This document shows positions 34,887-47,593 of a stretch of 64,000 bases of DNA, piece by piece. The notes beneath the pieces are model-generated. The model made no database searches and had not been told where the DNA came from. It worked only from the letters and a program-made list of their open reading frames with translations. Within the stretch, counting starts at the first letter, position 1. Each line of letters opens with the position of its first letter. Position numbers and translations under genes: made by a program. Origin of the DNA: Platerodrilus igneus (lineage: Eukaryota > Arthropoda > Insecta > Coleoptera > Lycidae); assembly GCA_036346225.1 (NCBI GenBank), contig JARFIW010001177.1, positions 1,148,501 to 1,212,500 on the forward strand, given 5' to 3'.

Positions 34887-35440
34887 CATCAACTAAAATT
34901 GCGTAATTACAGTGTAACTTGAATTAATTTTTAATATACGTATGTTGATACGATTTATTTTAATATATTTCTGTCAAACACTATGCTCTTCAATTAGTTA
35001 GCTTTATAATTTTATTGTGTTGGTTAATGTATAGCTTAATTAATGGGTAATAAATTAATGACGGGTTTAATCAATCAAATATGTAATTCACCTGTATCAG
35101 TAATTTATATGGCTTTCCTAACTGTGTCTATTGTGGAAGGGATCCACTTCAATTAGTAGGTTTTTAATTATGAATTTAGAACAATTCGATGAAACAAGGT
35201 TAGTTTTTGGTAAAGATGGAATAACAATATTACATAACAGTAGAAGTTAAGAAAATGTGTACGTTATGACAACAAAGTTTTTTTAAGAAAAGATAATACA
35301 TGGAACTTCTTTAATAGGTCTTGGTAGTAAGTGATTTAGTAACGCGATAGGTTTGTTTACAATAATTCACTCCCATTTGAGAATTTTTGTAATATTAATG
35401 ATGGGAAACTATACTCTGTTCTATAATTAAGTATTACGCG

Positions 35441-35965
35441 AGTTATGTATCCTCCAATATATATGTACCATTAATAGAAAGTATTAGAAATTATTAAGAA
35501 TTATAAAGAATTACTAAGTTAGATGCAATATTGTATCCCAAGAATAATTAAACAAAGGTTAATAAAAGTTCACAAGAAAGTTGTGAGAACAAATGCAATA
35601 CATTGTATTCCAGAAGATAGTGATACCGCAGGTGGCAGGTTACAGACGGTTAAGAAACCGCAATTACTTAGAAATTAAGATTGTTACATTGTATAAGGAA
35701 TAGAATTAAGAAATGAGCTCTGCAAGTTCCCACAGACATGTGAGGGGCAGGGACAACATAAATACCCCGGTAGCCCCTAGACCATCAGTCAGTCTGAGTA
35801 TTTCAGCTTTAACATTGTTGTTTAACTAGGCTACTCGCCCTAATATTAGTTTAATTATTATTTTATTTTTCGACTTATATTTACAACAGTGTGTCAAAAT
35901 TCCATAATTAATGTCTATTTAAACTAATAAAATTTGTCACAAGTTGTAGAAGTAGTTTTTAGAGC
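35441..35965 (+). repeat. 5' LTR (3' end truncated)
   Basis: Matches the 3' LTR at 44578-45141 and the solo LTR at 45617-46168 from AGTTATGTATCC to about AGTAGTTTTTAGAGC. The last ~40 bp of U5 present in the other two LTRs (ending CCCGAAACGTAATT) is missing, and no PBS follows. A deletion therefore removed the U5 end and primer site. Confidence 0.85.
35758..35791 (+). promoter_or_regulatory. LTR promoter: TATA box and initiator
   Basis: ATAAATA at 35758 is followed ~27 bp later by ATCAGTCAGTC, the arthropod initiator type (TCAGT). The same pair occurs in the 3' LTR (about 44904-44940) and in the solo LTR. This is the expected U3/R boundary of an insect gypsy-like LTR. Confidence 0.55.
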
Positions 35966-37491
35966 AGCCAGTAGGATCCAGAAAGGCACTACGAATCCAA
36001 AAATCGGAAGACTGGTGACCAAAAATTTCAATTCACTAATCTGGAGGAACACAAACAAAGTTGGACCAGGTACAAGCATCGACTAAATCCAACCAAACAA
36101 ACCTGGGACGAAATACAAGCATCGATCGAATCTAAACCAAACCACGTGGACGAAATACAAAATTCGACAAAGTCTATGAAAGCGACGATGAAACTAATAT
36201 AAGTTCATTTTCCTTCAAATCAATTGATTTTTTACAAATTATTTGATATTAGTTAGTAAAAAGATTTTTTGATTATTATTTTATGTAGGTACAGATTTTT
36301 TTTAATTATAACAATTTATGCCATTTTTTGAAAATAATTTACGCAACTAATACGAGAAATTATATTTAACTACAAAAAATTATTTTCAAAGCAAGAGAAT
36401 TTTAACCAAAAAAACTGAAAAGTACAACTATTATGAATTATTATTAATACAAAACGAAACTGACATACGAATTATTAATACAAAACGCAACGATTTAATT
36501 CAGCAAACTTTAAAAATAAAACGTAATTAATTTTACAATTTTATGTACGAAACAATCATTACCGAAATATTAATGTACAAAACACAATAACGATTAATTA
36601 CAGAAACAATTTATTCAAAGTTTCACCTTCATCAAAAATCTATAATTAAACCCCAAGTGTATAAATTAGAGAAACACTTTGCAATTATTATTAAAAGTAA
36701 CGCATTACAAATTGAAACAAAGCGTGCAAATTTATAGCGCGATTCTCATATAAATTACTACCGGAAACTATCATCATCGAATAAAAACTATTCAGTACAA
36801 ATATATCTAATTATAGCGAAACAATTACTGAAAAGATGCATTTAAAAACGCCCATCGCAACTTCATAAAGTATAATTTTATATTTTTAGTACGAAGATGT
36901 CTAATTATAACAAAAGCATTTACGCATTAATTTATCACGAGGCTGAAAATAAAATTTTTCAGTAGACTAAAACTTTGTAATTAAATAATCTCATTGCATC
37001 AATTATAAAGGGAGATGCTGATGCAAATATTGTAGCAACGCAATTGACTGGAAAACTTGAAACTCTAACTTAAAACATTCAAGGTAACGAGACAATACAA
37101 CTGACAGGAAGCTTCGTATGCAAAACAACATCTGTGAAAACGAAATAATTAGAACAGACAATAATTAACTAATTAATCAGCAAAATTGAAATAAAAATTA
37201 TAACTGGTGCAAAAACATACGAAGTAACGTAATTACTGAAAGAAATTAGTAACCCTATAAAAACCTTTCAGAAAAGTAAAACTCACGACAAATATAGCAT
37301 CCGCGAAGTATAAAATACACAAATTCAAGGCTACAGCAATTAACCAAGACATTACCAAACACGAATTTTTTAATTTAATTGTAAAACCGTACAACTACGA
37401 TTCTTTAAATAACCCAACAGTCCAAACTGAAAAGTAACAACACAAATTGTAAAGTAAATCTCAATTTTTACAAAAATTTGAAATTAATTAA
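35966..37491 (+). other. A-rich untranslated leader of the errantivirus-like element
   Basis: About 1.5 kb, non-coding and very A-rich. It has a short duplicated segment near 36060-36170 (ACGAAATACAAGCATCGA and similar). No PBS is visible at its left end. Confidence 0.6.
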
Positions 37492-38491
37492 AAGCGAAAC
37501 CAACCCTTAACCATTATAAGCTCAGATGAAAATATATCTCGAAGTATTCCCCAATTTAACAGAGATCCGGCCCTGTTAGGGAATTTTATTACAGCGTGTG
37601 AAATATTTTTAAACACCTTTTACAAACCAGGAGATAACAAAAGAAATGTATTACCTTTACACTTGTTGATAAGTAAACTGACCGGACGGGCACTAACAGT
37701 AATTGCCAGCCGAGATGACTTAGAACAGAGGGAAAACTTTAAACGCATATTAATTGCATATTTTGGCGATCAACGCAACATAAAATGTCTAATTCGTGAT
37801 CTAATAAACCTTGGAATGAAAAATAACCAATTCCCGTACCAATTTGGAATGAAATGCCATGACGTAAGAAGTCTAATTTTAACAAAATTAAAAATCGAAG
37901 AACCCGACCAAAATATTCACCTACTAAAAACAAAAATGTATGACGAAATGGCACTGGACACCTACATAAATACCCTCCCAGAACGACTATCAAATAAAAT
38001 AAGATTTTACCATCCCCAAAATCTAGACGAAGCATGTACTATCGAAACAAACTAGCACGAATAAAAGCTATTCACCTATAAAAACCATACCAACCGCGAG
38101 ACAAACAACCACCCAAACAAAATGTACTCCATTTAACGTACAAACAAATCAATCGCGAATTAACAACCCAAACTTTAATAACAGGAATTTTAATAATCAA
38201 TTCAAACAATTTCCAAGACCAACTTTCAACTCAAATTTTACAAAACCCGTATTTCCGCAAAGATTCAATCAAAATATGAACCAACAAAGACCAGCATTCA
38301 ACGCGAACCCTATTAAAAATACGCCAATGACAAATAACAATAACAACCTTAACAGTTATTATAAACCAACACCTATGGATACCTCATCTGGTAACACCAG
38401 ACAAAACACAAAAATATTGCAAATCCGACTCAGCCATAATCAAAAACAAAACTTTACATCGGAAGAACTATTTTACCAAGAAGTAGAATAA
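37492..38491 (+). pseudogene. gag: gag, errantivirus type
   Basis: An open frame from 37492 (after a stop, no ATG) reads SIPQFNRDPALLGNFITACE. It continues through FLNTFYKPG and LLISKLTGRAL to CTIETN and TAG at 38055, which is the capsid-like core of errantivirus Gag. After the stop and a frame change, the Asn/Gln/Pro-rich C-terminal tail continues to TAG at 38491. No CCHC zinc knuckle is seen, as is usual in this group. Gag would form the virus-like particle in the cytoplasm. Broken by the missing start and the internal stop. Confidence 0.75.
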
Positions 38492-38752
38492 CTGGACAAG
38501 ACCAGAATAATTACATTTACCCCAGTACAAACAATGAATCAAACCGTTCAGAAAATTACCAACGCGACGAACCATGCGAAAATTACGACGAGGACGACGA
38601 AGAAAACGCGTGCACAAATTTTCAGATAAACCGATTTATAAACGACCAAACCTAATAAATTTAAATAATATTAATCACATAGTATTACTATACATAGAAA
38701 TACCCATGCAGAACCTAAATTCTAATCGATACCAGATCTTCAAAAACATTAA

Positions 38753-39315
38753 TTAGCCCCCGAACCGTAAAAAAGCATTATTTAGATTTTGTAGAGAGAG
38801 AACCCTTTAAAATTAAAACAGCTCATCAAACGACCCTATACCAATTAATAGCTAATATACCCTTACCAAAAACATTCAATGTAACAATAAAACACAAAAT
38901 TTGTATTTTTGAATTCAACAATAAATACGACGGAATAATAGAAACGGACTTTCTAAGAAAACTAGGAGTCAACATTCACATAAAAAACAGATTATTAAGA
39001 ACAAAACACGGACAAATCTCCATAAAATTTCAAAATACCCAAACTGAGCACAAATACACCATAGAACCCCGAACAAAAAAAATCGCAGTAAATTCAAAAA
39101 ACGACGTAGGAATAATAAACCACATAACGTTTCAACAAGAAGTGGAAGCTCTCACCGCATTAGTAAAAATCAAAGACAATTATGCCACTACAACAATTTT
39201 AAACTCAAATAACTACCCCGTAGAACTATCACTGACAAACCCAATTAACATAGAAAAACTAAATTTTAAAGAAATGGAAATATACGAATATTTAGAAAAC
39301 GATTACACCCCGTAG
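38753..39315 (+). pseudogene. protease-region fragment of pol
   Basis: A single open frame of ~187 codons (no ATG; ends TAG at 39313). It includes ISPRTVKKHYLDFV, FKIKTAHQTT, PLPKTFNVTIKHKICIF, GIIETDFLRKLGVNI, and a tail rich in Asn and Lys. This is the part of errantivirus protease downstream of the active site, running into the linker to RT. The catalytic DTG/DSG that should precede ISPRTVKK is not visible; the DNA just upstream is scrambled. Inactive copy. Confidence 0.65.
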
Positions 39316-40040
39316 AACACGACAAAATGTTAAGAGATAATTTAAGTAACATTTGCTTCAATACTGACATTAACAAAGAAGAACAGAGATCAATTAAAAA
39401 TGTATGTTTTGAATACCGCAACATATTCCATTGTAAAGGAATACCCTAAACCTTTACCAATACAGTTAAACATAGTATAGAGCTAACAGACAACAAACCA
39501 ATTTTTACAAAGGCATATAGACTACCTCAGGCAAGCCAGGAAGAAGCCGACAGACAAGTAGCAGACTTGTTAGAACAAGATATCATACAACACTCCAACA
39601 CTCCAACTCACCATGGAGCAGCCCAGTATTAATAGTACCCAAGAAATTAGGCGCCTCACGCAAGAGAAAATATCGAATGGTAATAGATTACAGAAAACTA
39701 GACGAAAAACGGTAAATCACAAATATCCACTACTCAATATCATCGAAATTTTAGACAAACTATTTAAATGTCAATATTTTTCGACACTACACCTCGCTTC
39801 AGGATATCATCAAGTAGAAATAGACGAGAAGGACAAAGTGAAAACCGCATTTAGCACACCTAGAGGACACTAGGAATATAAACGTATGCCATTTGGACTG
39901 AAGAACGCACCCGCCACTTTTCAACGAGTCATGGATAACAAATTACGAGGAATACACAACCAAAAACGTCTTGTGTACCTAGACGACATCATAGTATATT
40001 TAACATCACTGGTATATCATATAGAAAGACTACGAAAAGT
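39316..40040 (+). pseudogene. reverse transcriptase fragment of pol
   Basis: The RT palm and fingers are recognisable in pieces with several stops and frame changes: [20 protein letters not shown] in one frame against [19 protein letters not shown] in another, then FSTLHLASGYHQVEIDEKDK, TAFSTPRGH and a stop. Next come [17 protein letters not shown] and the catalytic YLDDI box near 39978-39992. At YHIERLRKV the domain ends abruptly and RNase H is absent, an internal deletion. The normally conserved LDLxSGYHQ appears as LHLASGYHQ, so one catalytic Asp is lost. Confidence 0.8.
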
Positions 40041-40566
40041 AAAAACGGAATCAATTATAGGTAACGTAGACAAGAAAGAAGTAAGAGAAGACCCAGAAGA
40101 AATTGACACTATACATTCGACACAGGACAAAGAGCCAAAAACCACGATTAAAATTTTAAACGAAGCAATCGATATAAAACCCAATCAATTTATGATTACC
40201 GAAGTTTTAACCAACCCCAATCTTGTAAAAAATACAAAAACAGATAATAAGAAAATATACCAAATTCAAATAACCAAGGACGACAACGAGGAACAAATAA
40301 TTAAAATTCTAAAAGAATACACCCCCGAGAAGAAACGATTTTACTTTTACTTTAACACCGAACCTTGGTATAAACAATTCTCAGAATTACATGTTAATTT
40401 ATTTAATAACTCCGGCCCTGAACTTATCGGATGCAGAAGAAAATAAAAACCTTAGACGACCCTGATAAAATAAACGATGTAATTAGAAACCAACACAAAG
40501 GCAAAACCAACCATCGTGGAATTAATGAAGCAATAAAGCAACTTATAAGACGATACTACTGCTACG
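40041..40566 (+). pseudogene. pol tether and start of integrase zinc finger
   Basis: The frame opened by the RT fragment continues through [38 protein letters not shown] and [11 protein letters not shown] to a stop at 40444. A second frame then has NQHKGKTNHRGINEAIKQL and IRRYY, the His-His half of the integrase HHCC finger. In this family the tether lies after RNase H; here it follows RT directly. The Cys-Cys half resumes only at about 41890, after an inserted segment. Confidence 0.65.
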
Positions 40567-41862
40567 TTCAGCGACGTAGTCTGAAAAATAAAATAAAAAC
40601 TAGGAAGAAAAAGAAGAAATTGACCGGGTTTAATCGGCAAGTGTGCGGGGTATTATACCTACAAAAAAATTAAGAAAAGCCTGAATTAAAAATATACTCA
40701 CTCACGCACAATCAAACATTTACAAACTAAAAACCTCTAATTTAAAAAACAAAATTATATACAAAACACAATAGTGCCAAAAATAAACAATTCGCAGGTG
40801 CACAATATACATATTTACGAATAAAAAAAAAATCATTTTTAACATGGTGAGCTGCAGTTTTTAGGTCACTCCTATATTAATTTTCAAACAAGAAAAACTA
40901 ACAAAATTACCTCATTAAAAACCACAGCTGGAAATCAGCATTGTAGGTACGGAATTCTACACCTAAAATTATCTTAATAAAGAAATCAGTAAACATAATA
41001 TCCTCTCACATACAAAAAGCCAGTCATTTTACCAACAACAAGGTGATGGATTTGTAGAGTCGTATACGTATGTTGTTTTCAACAACTACCGGGTACCCAT
41101 ATAAGAAAATTAGTGTATAAACACTCATCCTCCAGTCACCACTGTCAGGTTAGCTCCTACCGCCTGTATAAACGGTGCAAAACAGAGGTGCGCCTGATCC
41201 CGCCTTGGAGTGGTCCTTCCATCACAACAAGGGGCGACTATTTATTACGGCTTTAAGGGCCACCGGAAGGAGCTATAGTAATTATAAATAAAATTAATTT
41301 ATTGTCGTCAAAAAATACAATTTCATAAAACCCATAAACACTCACCACGCTGTAAAGCGTGCGCGAACTTTTCATACAAAAAAACGGAAACAACCAACCA
41401 TTCAACACGAGTTTTCTCTGTGTAAATTGAAAATATTTTGTTTTATTAATGACCAGAGCTCAAAGCAATATTGTTGTTAAGGAAATAAAACTGGAAAAAC
41501 ACGGTTTATTGGGATAATACGCGGTTTTAATTCGCTTCAATGGAAAACACATAAAAATCAATTATCAGATACCTAGAACCAGTTATCGCCTGTTTAATTT
41601 TAGCATATTTTAGCATAAACTTTCCGCTGAGGAATTCGTAAGAGTATTTGTTATTAATTAGGCTCTAAGATGTAACAATAAGAATCGAATTTATACAAAT
41701 AGATAAATGAATAAACACGTAAAAGGGTTATTTTAATTTACTGAATTCATTTTCGTTTTTAGCGCCAAAGGGATTTGAGTTGAATTATTAGACCGTGTAT
41801 TCCATATTAACAGAAAAAAATATACGAGATGTTCAAAATAAAGGTAACACTAATTTAAAGAT
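40567..41862. mobile_element. LTR-like segment inserted in the integrase
   Basis: The integrase finger is split between IRRYYCY (ending about 40566) and MNGLTTDFISQCELCNKAK (41863). The intervening ~1.3 kb is unrelated to pol. It has a TATA-like CCCATATAAG (41098), a GC-richer segment (41140-41275) and AATAAA-type signals near 41285, as in an LTR. It begins near CTACGTTCAGCGACGTAG. Near its left end it carries GACCGGGTTTAATCGG, closely matching the motif in the PBS modules at 4462 and 5200. Exact ends and target duplication are not clear. Confidence 0.5.
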
Positions 41863-42751
41863 ATGAACGGGTTAACCACAGACTTTATCAGTCAATGCGA
41901 ACTATGCAATAAAGCAAAATACGACAGAACACAATCGAAAATGCCCTTATTGTTAACCAAAACACCCAAGAAATCTTTTCAAAAATTACATGCCAACACT
42001 CTAGTAGTAGAAACACAAAAGTTTTTGACAAGTGTAGATGCATTTACCAAAATATGTCAAGCGATACCCATCACCTCTAAAAATAGCATTTATGTAACGC
42101 AAGGACTTTTACAATATTTTACATTTTATGGCACACCCAAAACAATAACTTTAGATAAGGGCAGCGAATTTAAGAATGAAACGATACAAAACACCTTAGA
42201 ACTCCACAAAATAAAAATTCATTTTTTATGTGAAAACCACCTGAACCAAACGGATTAATTGAAAGATTACATTTAACTCTATTCGAACAGATCAGATTAC
42301 TAAGATTGACTTACAAGAAGGAACACATCACCAATTTAATGCCATAAGCACTAATCGCGTACAACAATACAATCCACTCATCAACCAATTTTACACCCCT
42401 AGAATTAACATTAGGACGTTCAGATTTCCGTAACCCTTACGACATCCACTATAATAAAGAAGTATATCAGCAATATGCCAAAAACCACAAAGGGAAACTA
42501 AAAATAAGTTACGGTAAAGTAAAAGATAAGCTAGACAGCAACAAAAAACGTATTACAACAGCCTGCAATAAAAATATTGACGCAAACAAATTTTCACTAG
42601 GAGAAACCGTGTGCAAGAAAAACTTCCAAAGTAAACGACACAAAATGGCACCCATAAATTTAGGCCCATTTAAAATTAAGAGAATATCAGACAAAAATAT
42701 TGCCGTAGTAGACAACGGCAAGACAGTCAAATACGTTCATTTGAAAAACTA
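41863..42751 (+). pseudogene. integrase core and C-terminus of pol
   Basis: ISQCELCNKAKYDR (Cys-Cys half of the zinc finger) leads to the catalytic core: LTSVDAFTKI with the first Asp, GTPKTITLDKGSEFKN with the second Asp, then a frameshift/stop near 42256. In the next frame come GLIERLHLTLFEQI (third catalytic Glu), STNFTPLELTLGRSD and a basic C-terminal domain ending KYVHLKN and TAA. The overall plan is a gypsy-like DDE integrase without chromodomain. At least two breaks; one inserted segment separates it from its N-terminus. Confidence 0.78.
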
Positions 42752-44526
42752 AAGACACTCTACAATTTCAGATGGACAGTCATCACCCTTACCGTCAACC
42801 TCCGCTCAGGTAGAACGGACAACGACATATTAATTGAAGGTATAAAAAACAACCCCGGTATACTACCAATAAAAATGGGAAGTATGCCAAACACAGTAGA
42901 TTACTGGACAATCGCAGAAAAAATTCGATTTAACGGAAAAAAAAAAAAGAATTTCAAATAATCAAAAATAATTATTACCGACTAAAACAATCAATGGACA
43001 CAACAAAATTCGGAAAAGAATACGCAATAGAAATGATGAACTACAACAGTATAATATAGAATATTTTAAGAAACATAGAAGACAAATTCAACAGATTAAT
43101 ACACACAGAACAAATTGCAAGACGAAAAAGAAGACTAATTAACGCGCTAGGTAGCATAATAAAAGCTATCACAGGCAATTTAGATAACCAAGACGCAGGA
43201 CGTTATGACAACGCAATACAGCAATTAATTGAAAATCAAAACGATATAAAAAACATTGTTAGCAACCAAATATCTCTAAGCCAATCAACTATAATAAAAT
43301 TCAACGAAACGTTAAAGAAGCTAATAAAAAATCAGGATAGTATAACTAATAGAATACAAACCCTTGAAACTAAAATGCAAACCACCATGGTAGAAATGCG
43401 AGATTTAATTAGATTCAATACAATATTCACTCAGAAAATATCAACCCTTACTGTAATCCAACAAATTTTAACCACATTAGAAAACGCCCTAACATTTGCA
43501 AAATTAAATACGTTACACTCTAGTATCATTAAATCAAGTGACTTATTAAAAAAATTATTAAGAAGTAGATCATTTATAACTATTATAAATTACGTTCTTG
43601 ATGTAATAGAATCAAATATTCTAATATTTGAAAAAATTTCTATAGTAAAGGGCTATGTAAAGAACAACGAAATCACATTTTTAATAGAAATTCTCATAGT
43701 AGAGAGTAACATTTATAATTATTATCATTTATTTGCTTTTCCAATGAAAATTACTAGCGTGTATCAAGTTATCATCTCCCAAAACCAAGTTCCTTTCCTT
43801 AAATGAACTCAGATATGGTTACACAAACGAAAGATGTAACGAAGTAACACCAAATTAATATTTATGCCAATCTTTGACAACAACAACTATCCAAGAAGTC
43901 AGCTCTTGCAAAGTACAATTACTAAAATTTTCAAACCATTATAACTGTGAAACAAAAACCGTACAAATCACCAATATGAAGATTCAAAAGGTTACAGAAA
44001 ACAAATGGAATGTCATATTACCAACAGAAGTAATAGCAACTGTCCACTGAAATCAGGATGAGAACACTTTAGCAATAACCTGAAGCAAAGTAATCACCCC
44101 TAAGGAATACTGTTATTTAAAATTGAAGAACGAAATCCTCAGAGTAAATCAAGACCCCAGAGTAACCAAGAAACTCGCAAATTCACCAGAATTACAATTC
44201 AAGATAGAGCAACCAGAAGACGAAGAAATAATCAAGAAACCCGTGCAATTAGAACATCTGGACATAGATGATCTCAACCACGCCATGAAATTAATGTACA
44301 ACTATAAAGAACAATTGAGTGAACTACAAGTGCCAAAATTACACCACGACAGTATACGCGTTTGAACAATTTTCTTAATCATTTTACTAATTTTTCTAAT
44401 TATATATGTATTTTACAAAATGTATCTTAGATATAAGAATAAAGAAAACAATTTTAGACATAAGGAAACAAAGGTAAATAAAGAAATAATAAATGTACCC
44501 TTAGAAACAATAAATTTTAAACAATG
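42752..44526 (+). pseudogene. env: env, baculovirus-F-like glycoprotein of errantiviruses (broken)
   Basis: After pol, fragments of an envelope gene follow. A frame open from about 43060 to TGA at 43806 contains a polybasic cleavage-type motif RRKRR, an adjacent fusion-peptide-like ALGSIIKAI stretch and a long coiled-coil-like region. This matches F-type envelope proteins of errantiviruses. The ~300 bp before it is also env-like but has stops. Downstream pieces (44123-44365) end near a C-terminal membrane segment FLIILLIFLIIYVFY and a short basic tail, stopping at 44526. Numerous stops and frameshifts; no intact protein. Confidence 0.7.
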
Positions 44527-44577
44527 AATTTAAAAATTAAGCCAAGCAAACCTTAATTTTTTATTTACGCCGCGAGG

Positions 44578-45141
44578 AGTTATGTATCCCCCAATATATA
44601 TGTACCATTAATAGAAAGTATTAGAAATTATTAATAATTAAAAAGAACTACTAAGTTAGATGCAACATTGTATCCCATGGATAATTAAACAAAGGTTTTG
44701 AAAGTTCACAAGCAAGTTGTGAGAACGAATGCAATACATTGTGATCCAGACGATAGTGATACTGCAGGTGGTAGATCACAGACGGTTAAGAAACCGCAAT
44801 TACTTGGAAATTAAGATTGTTACATTGTATAATGAATAGAATTAGGAAATAAGCAGACATGAGCTCTGCAAGTTCTCACAGATATGTGAGGGGCAGGAAC
44901 AACATAAATACCCAGGGAGCCCCAAGACCATCAGTCAGTCTGACTATTTCAGCTTTAACAGTGTTGTTTACCTAGGCTACTCGCCCTAATATTAGTTCAA
45001 TTATTATTTTATTTTTCGACTTAGAATATTTACAACAGTTTTTCAAATTCTGTAATTAATGTCTGTTTAAACTTATAAAATTTTTTACAAGTTTTGGAAG
45101 AAGTTTTTAAAAAGACTGCTCCCAAGGCCCGAAACGTAATT
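44578..45141 (+). repeat. 3' LTR
   Basis: 564 bp, from AGTTATGTATCCCCC to CCCGAAACGTAATT, followed by CGCG. It is preceded by a short purine stretch GCGAGG, a weak polypurine tract. It matches the 5' LTR and, more distantly, the solo LTR at 45617. Confidence 0.9.
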
Positions 45142-45616
45142 CGCGTTATGGTCTGTAATGTATGCAGTTGTATTAATAAGGCATTACTAGAACATCATAA
45201 GAAATGCGCATATTATTAAGAACTATTGTTTACGTTGAACAGAGGATGAGCCAATAGTTTTGATAATCTTATTGGTAACAATTCATTAAAATGGTACAAG
45301 TGTCAACGAAAATCCGAACAGAAGAAATTAAGTTTTAGTAGAGTACTAAAGGTGCAAATAATAGTTTGCGTTGCACCACTATTCGTTAAATCTTAATAAA
45401 CACGTTAGCTAGTCAGGCGCTTTTAGTTACCAAATAAAGTGTTGTCACTGAATTCATGGACATACATACCCTTGGTTCCCCAGTATCATTAACCTACAAA
45501 GTAAATTTTACATCATATAGTTGCTCTAAGGAACATCCAATCTTCATACTGCAACTATACCGATAAACTTGTCAACAAAAGTAAAACAAAATAAAGTAGC
45601 ATATAAACGGCACGTG
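45142..45616. other. unassigned spacer
   Basis: 475 bp between the element and the next solo LTR. No coding or repeat structure seen. Confidence 0.4.
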
Positions 45617-46168
45617 AGTTATGTATCCCCCAATCTATGTATGTATAACAAAATAGAAGTTATTAGGAATTATTAGAAATTGTTAAAGAAATTATTAAGT
45701 GCAGTGCAACAATGTAATTCAAGGATAATTAAATATAGGTTATTAACAGTTGTAAGAACGGATGCAATAGATTATATTCCAGACGATAGTGATACTGCAG
45801 CCGGCAGCTCACAGACTGTTAAGAACCGTGATTACTTAAAAAGTAAGATTGCTACATTGTATAATGAATAGAATTAAGAAATAAGTAGATATGAGCAATG
45901 CAAGTTCCCACACACATGTGAGGGGCTGGAACAACATAAATACTCCGGAAGCCCCAGACCAATCAGTCAGTCTCAAGTATTTCAGCTTTAACATTGCAGT
46001 TTGCTTAGGCTACTTACTCATATTAGTTCAATTATTTTTCGACTTAGAGTAATTTTAAACCAGTTTTTTATAATTCCATATTTAATATATGTTGAGAAAT
46101 GAATAAATTGTTACCAAGTTTTGGAAGAAGTTTTTAAAAACACCGCTCCCAAGGCCCGAAACGTAACT
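45617..46168 (+). mobile_element. solo LTR of the same errantivirus-like family
   Basis: 552 bp from AGTTATGTATCC to CCCGAAACGTAACT, in the same orientation as the neighbouring element. It is flanked by CGTG on both sides (45613-45616 and 46169-46172). No internal region, so it is a product of LTR-LTR recombination. The TATA/initiator pair is conserved (ATAAATA, then ATCAGTCAGTC). It diverges from the 3' LTR by many substitutions, so it is a separate insertion. Confidence 0.9.
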
Positions 46169-47383
46169 CGTGTAGCACAAAATTTACAAACAGCAAAAAT
46201 ATATGACAATTCTGCAAATAAGTGCCGATTTTTAGGTGAAATTTAGTAGAATCCTAAAAATATAGACACAGAAAAATCTGTAGACATATTGGTACGCATT
46301 AAAAACTTGGTTTGTAGATCTATACATAGAAATAACAAATTAAATATATCACGATTTATAAACGTTTTATTTATCTTATTGTTTTGAATAGCTCTAAGTC
46401 CTGAGTCGGATAATGTTACATCAAACAAGCCGTCTGTTAGAAACAAAACATTATGAATGCAATGTCTTCTGTTTTATAGTCAAATTGTAATAGAGAAGTC
46501 GGAGAAGCAGCATTTCTGTAAGCTGATGTTAAAAATGCAAGTTATGTTGAAGTCAAGATGCAGTTCTGGAACTCATACCTAAAAGGGGGAATATAATGCA
46601 GGTATTGGGCATGTAGAAGAACCATTAGCAGCAATTATGTTTCGGTTACACTAAACTGTTTGCAATCATCATGTTGCATTATTTTGATCTTGCATTACCT
46701 ATGATATCACACTTGTAGAAACGAAATTATTTTGAAGATCTTATGTTAACATGAGAATAGACAGATACCTTTAGAACTTGTATTTATTTAGTGATTTAGC
46801 AAGAAATTGTAAAAAACTACAATAAACTTTAAAATAGATTGCGACGTTAGCAGCAAAACTTTAAAGTAATCAAATGAATCAAGGAATTTAGCAGAGATGT
46901 CACCATTATTAAAAAAACATAAGTTTGTTAAATCTGGCAATTAAGAAGACAATCGGCTAGAAAAATTTATTTCACGACAGTCTAATTAGACTCCCTTAAA
47001 TATTACCTCTTACGATTGAAACATTTCTATACCAAGATACTGCCACTGATGTAAAAGCTTTTTAATAATCATAGACAGTAGCTGCTTTGGCAAGATGTAG
47101 AATGTTTATTTTGTGGAAAAACGTTATAAGACTTATGATGGTATAAAAACGGCCTAGTGTTTTTATATAAGGCGTTTTTACAAGTTCTAATCGAAAGGTT
47201 ACTGGTTTCCTAAAAAAGTAAATATTGATTATAAATATCATAATTGAAAGTAATTTTGTTATACCCAACCAATAAAGCAGATTTGACTACGTGTCCAACT
47301 TCAAACTGTCATATCAACAACGTGAAAGGAGGACGTATAAGAAAAGTGAATCCGTGGAATATAATTAGTGGAAAAGGTTTCAG
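46169..47383. other. unassigned AT-rich DNA
   Basis: No coding, RNA or repeat structure that I can support. Confidence 0.4.
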
Positions 47384-47593
47384 ATGTGCATATCCAGAAG
47401 CTGTGCGCTTAAATGCAACATAAACATCCGTGATCGGCTTAAAAAGGATGTAAGAAACTATTTCACTTATCGACGTTATAACAAGAAAAGGGCTATTGTA
47501 AGTGTAAGAAACAAAGATCGATATTGTTTTAATTGGACGGTAGTAGGCGCTTTCAATCTTGCAAAATTACATTTTGATAGGATATCCAGTTAG
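47384..47593 (+). pseudogene. scrap resembling an insect Polinton-type protein (tentative)
   Basis: A 69-codon ORF contains KKRAIVSVRNKDRYCFNW. It resembles the K.A.INVQN.D.xCFxWA motif seen in large proteins of insect Polinton/Maverick-type and related virus-like elements. Only this motif is recognisable; the flanking residues have diverged. If right, it is a second relic of such elements, 23 kb from the ATPase fossil. It could also be chance. Confidence 0.25.

Larger units (their letters stand above)
35441..45141 (+). mobile_element. Errantivirus-like (gypsy/Ty3) LTR retroelement, full length but decayed
   Basis: The element runs AGTTATG...TAATT and is bounded by identical CGCG 4-bp duplications (35437-35440 and 45142-45145). 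Order: 5' LTR, long A-rich leader, gag, protease, reverse transcriptase, tether, integrase, env, 3' LTR. This is the order of insect errantiviruses such as 17.6, 297 and gypsy. Every coding region has stops or frameshifts, RNase H is missing and a foreign ~1.3 kb segment splits integrase. An old, immobile provirus-like copy. Confidence 0.88.
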
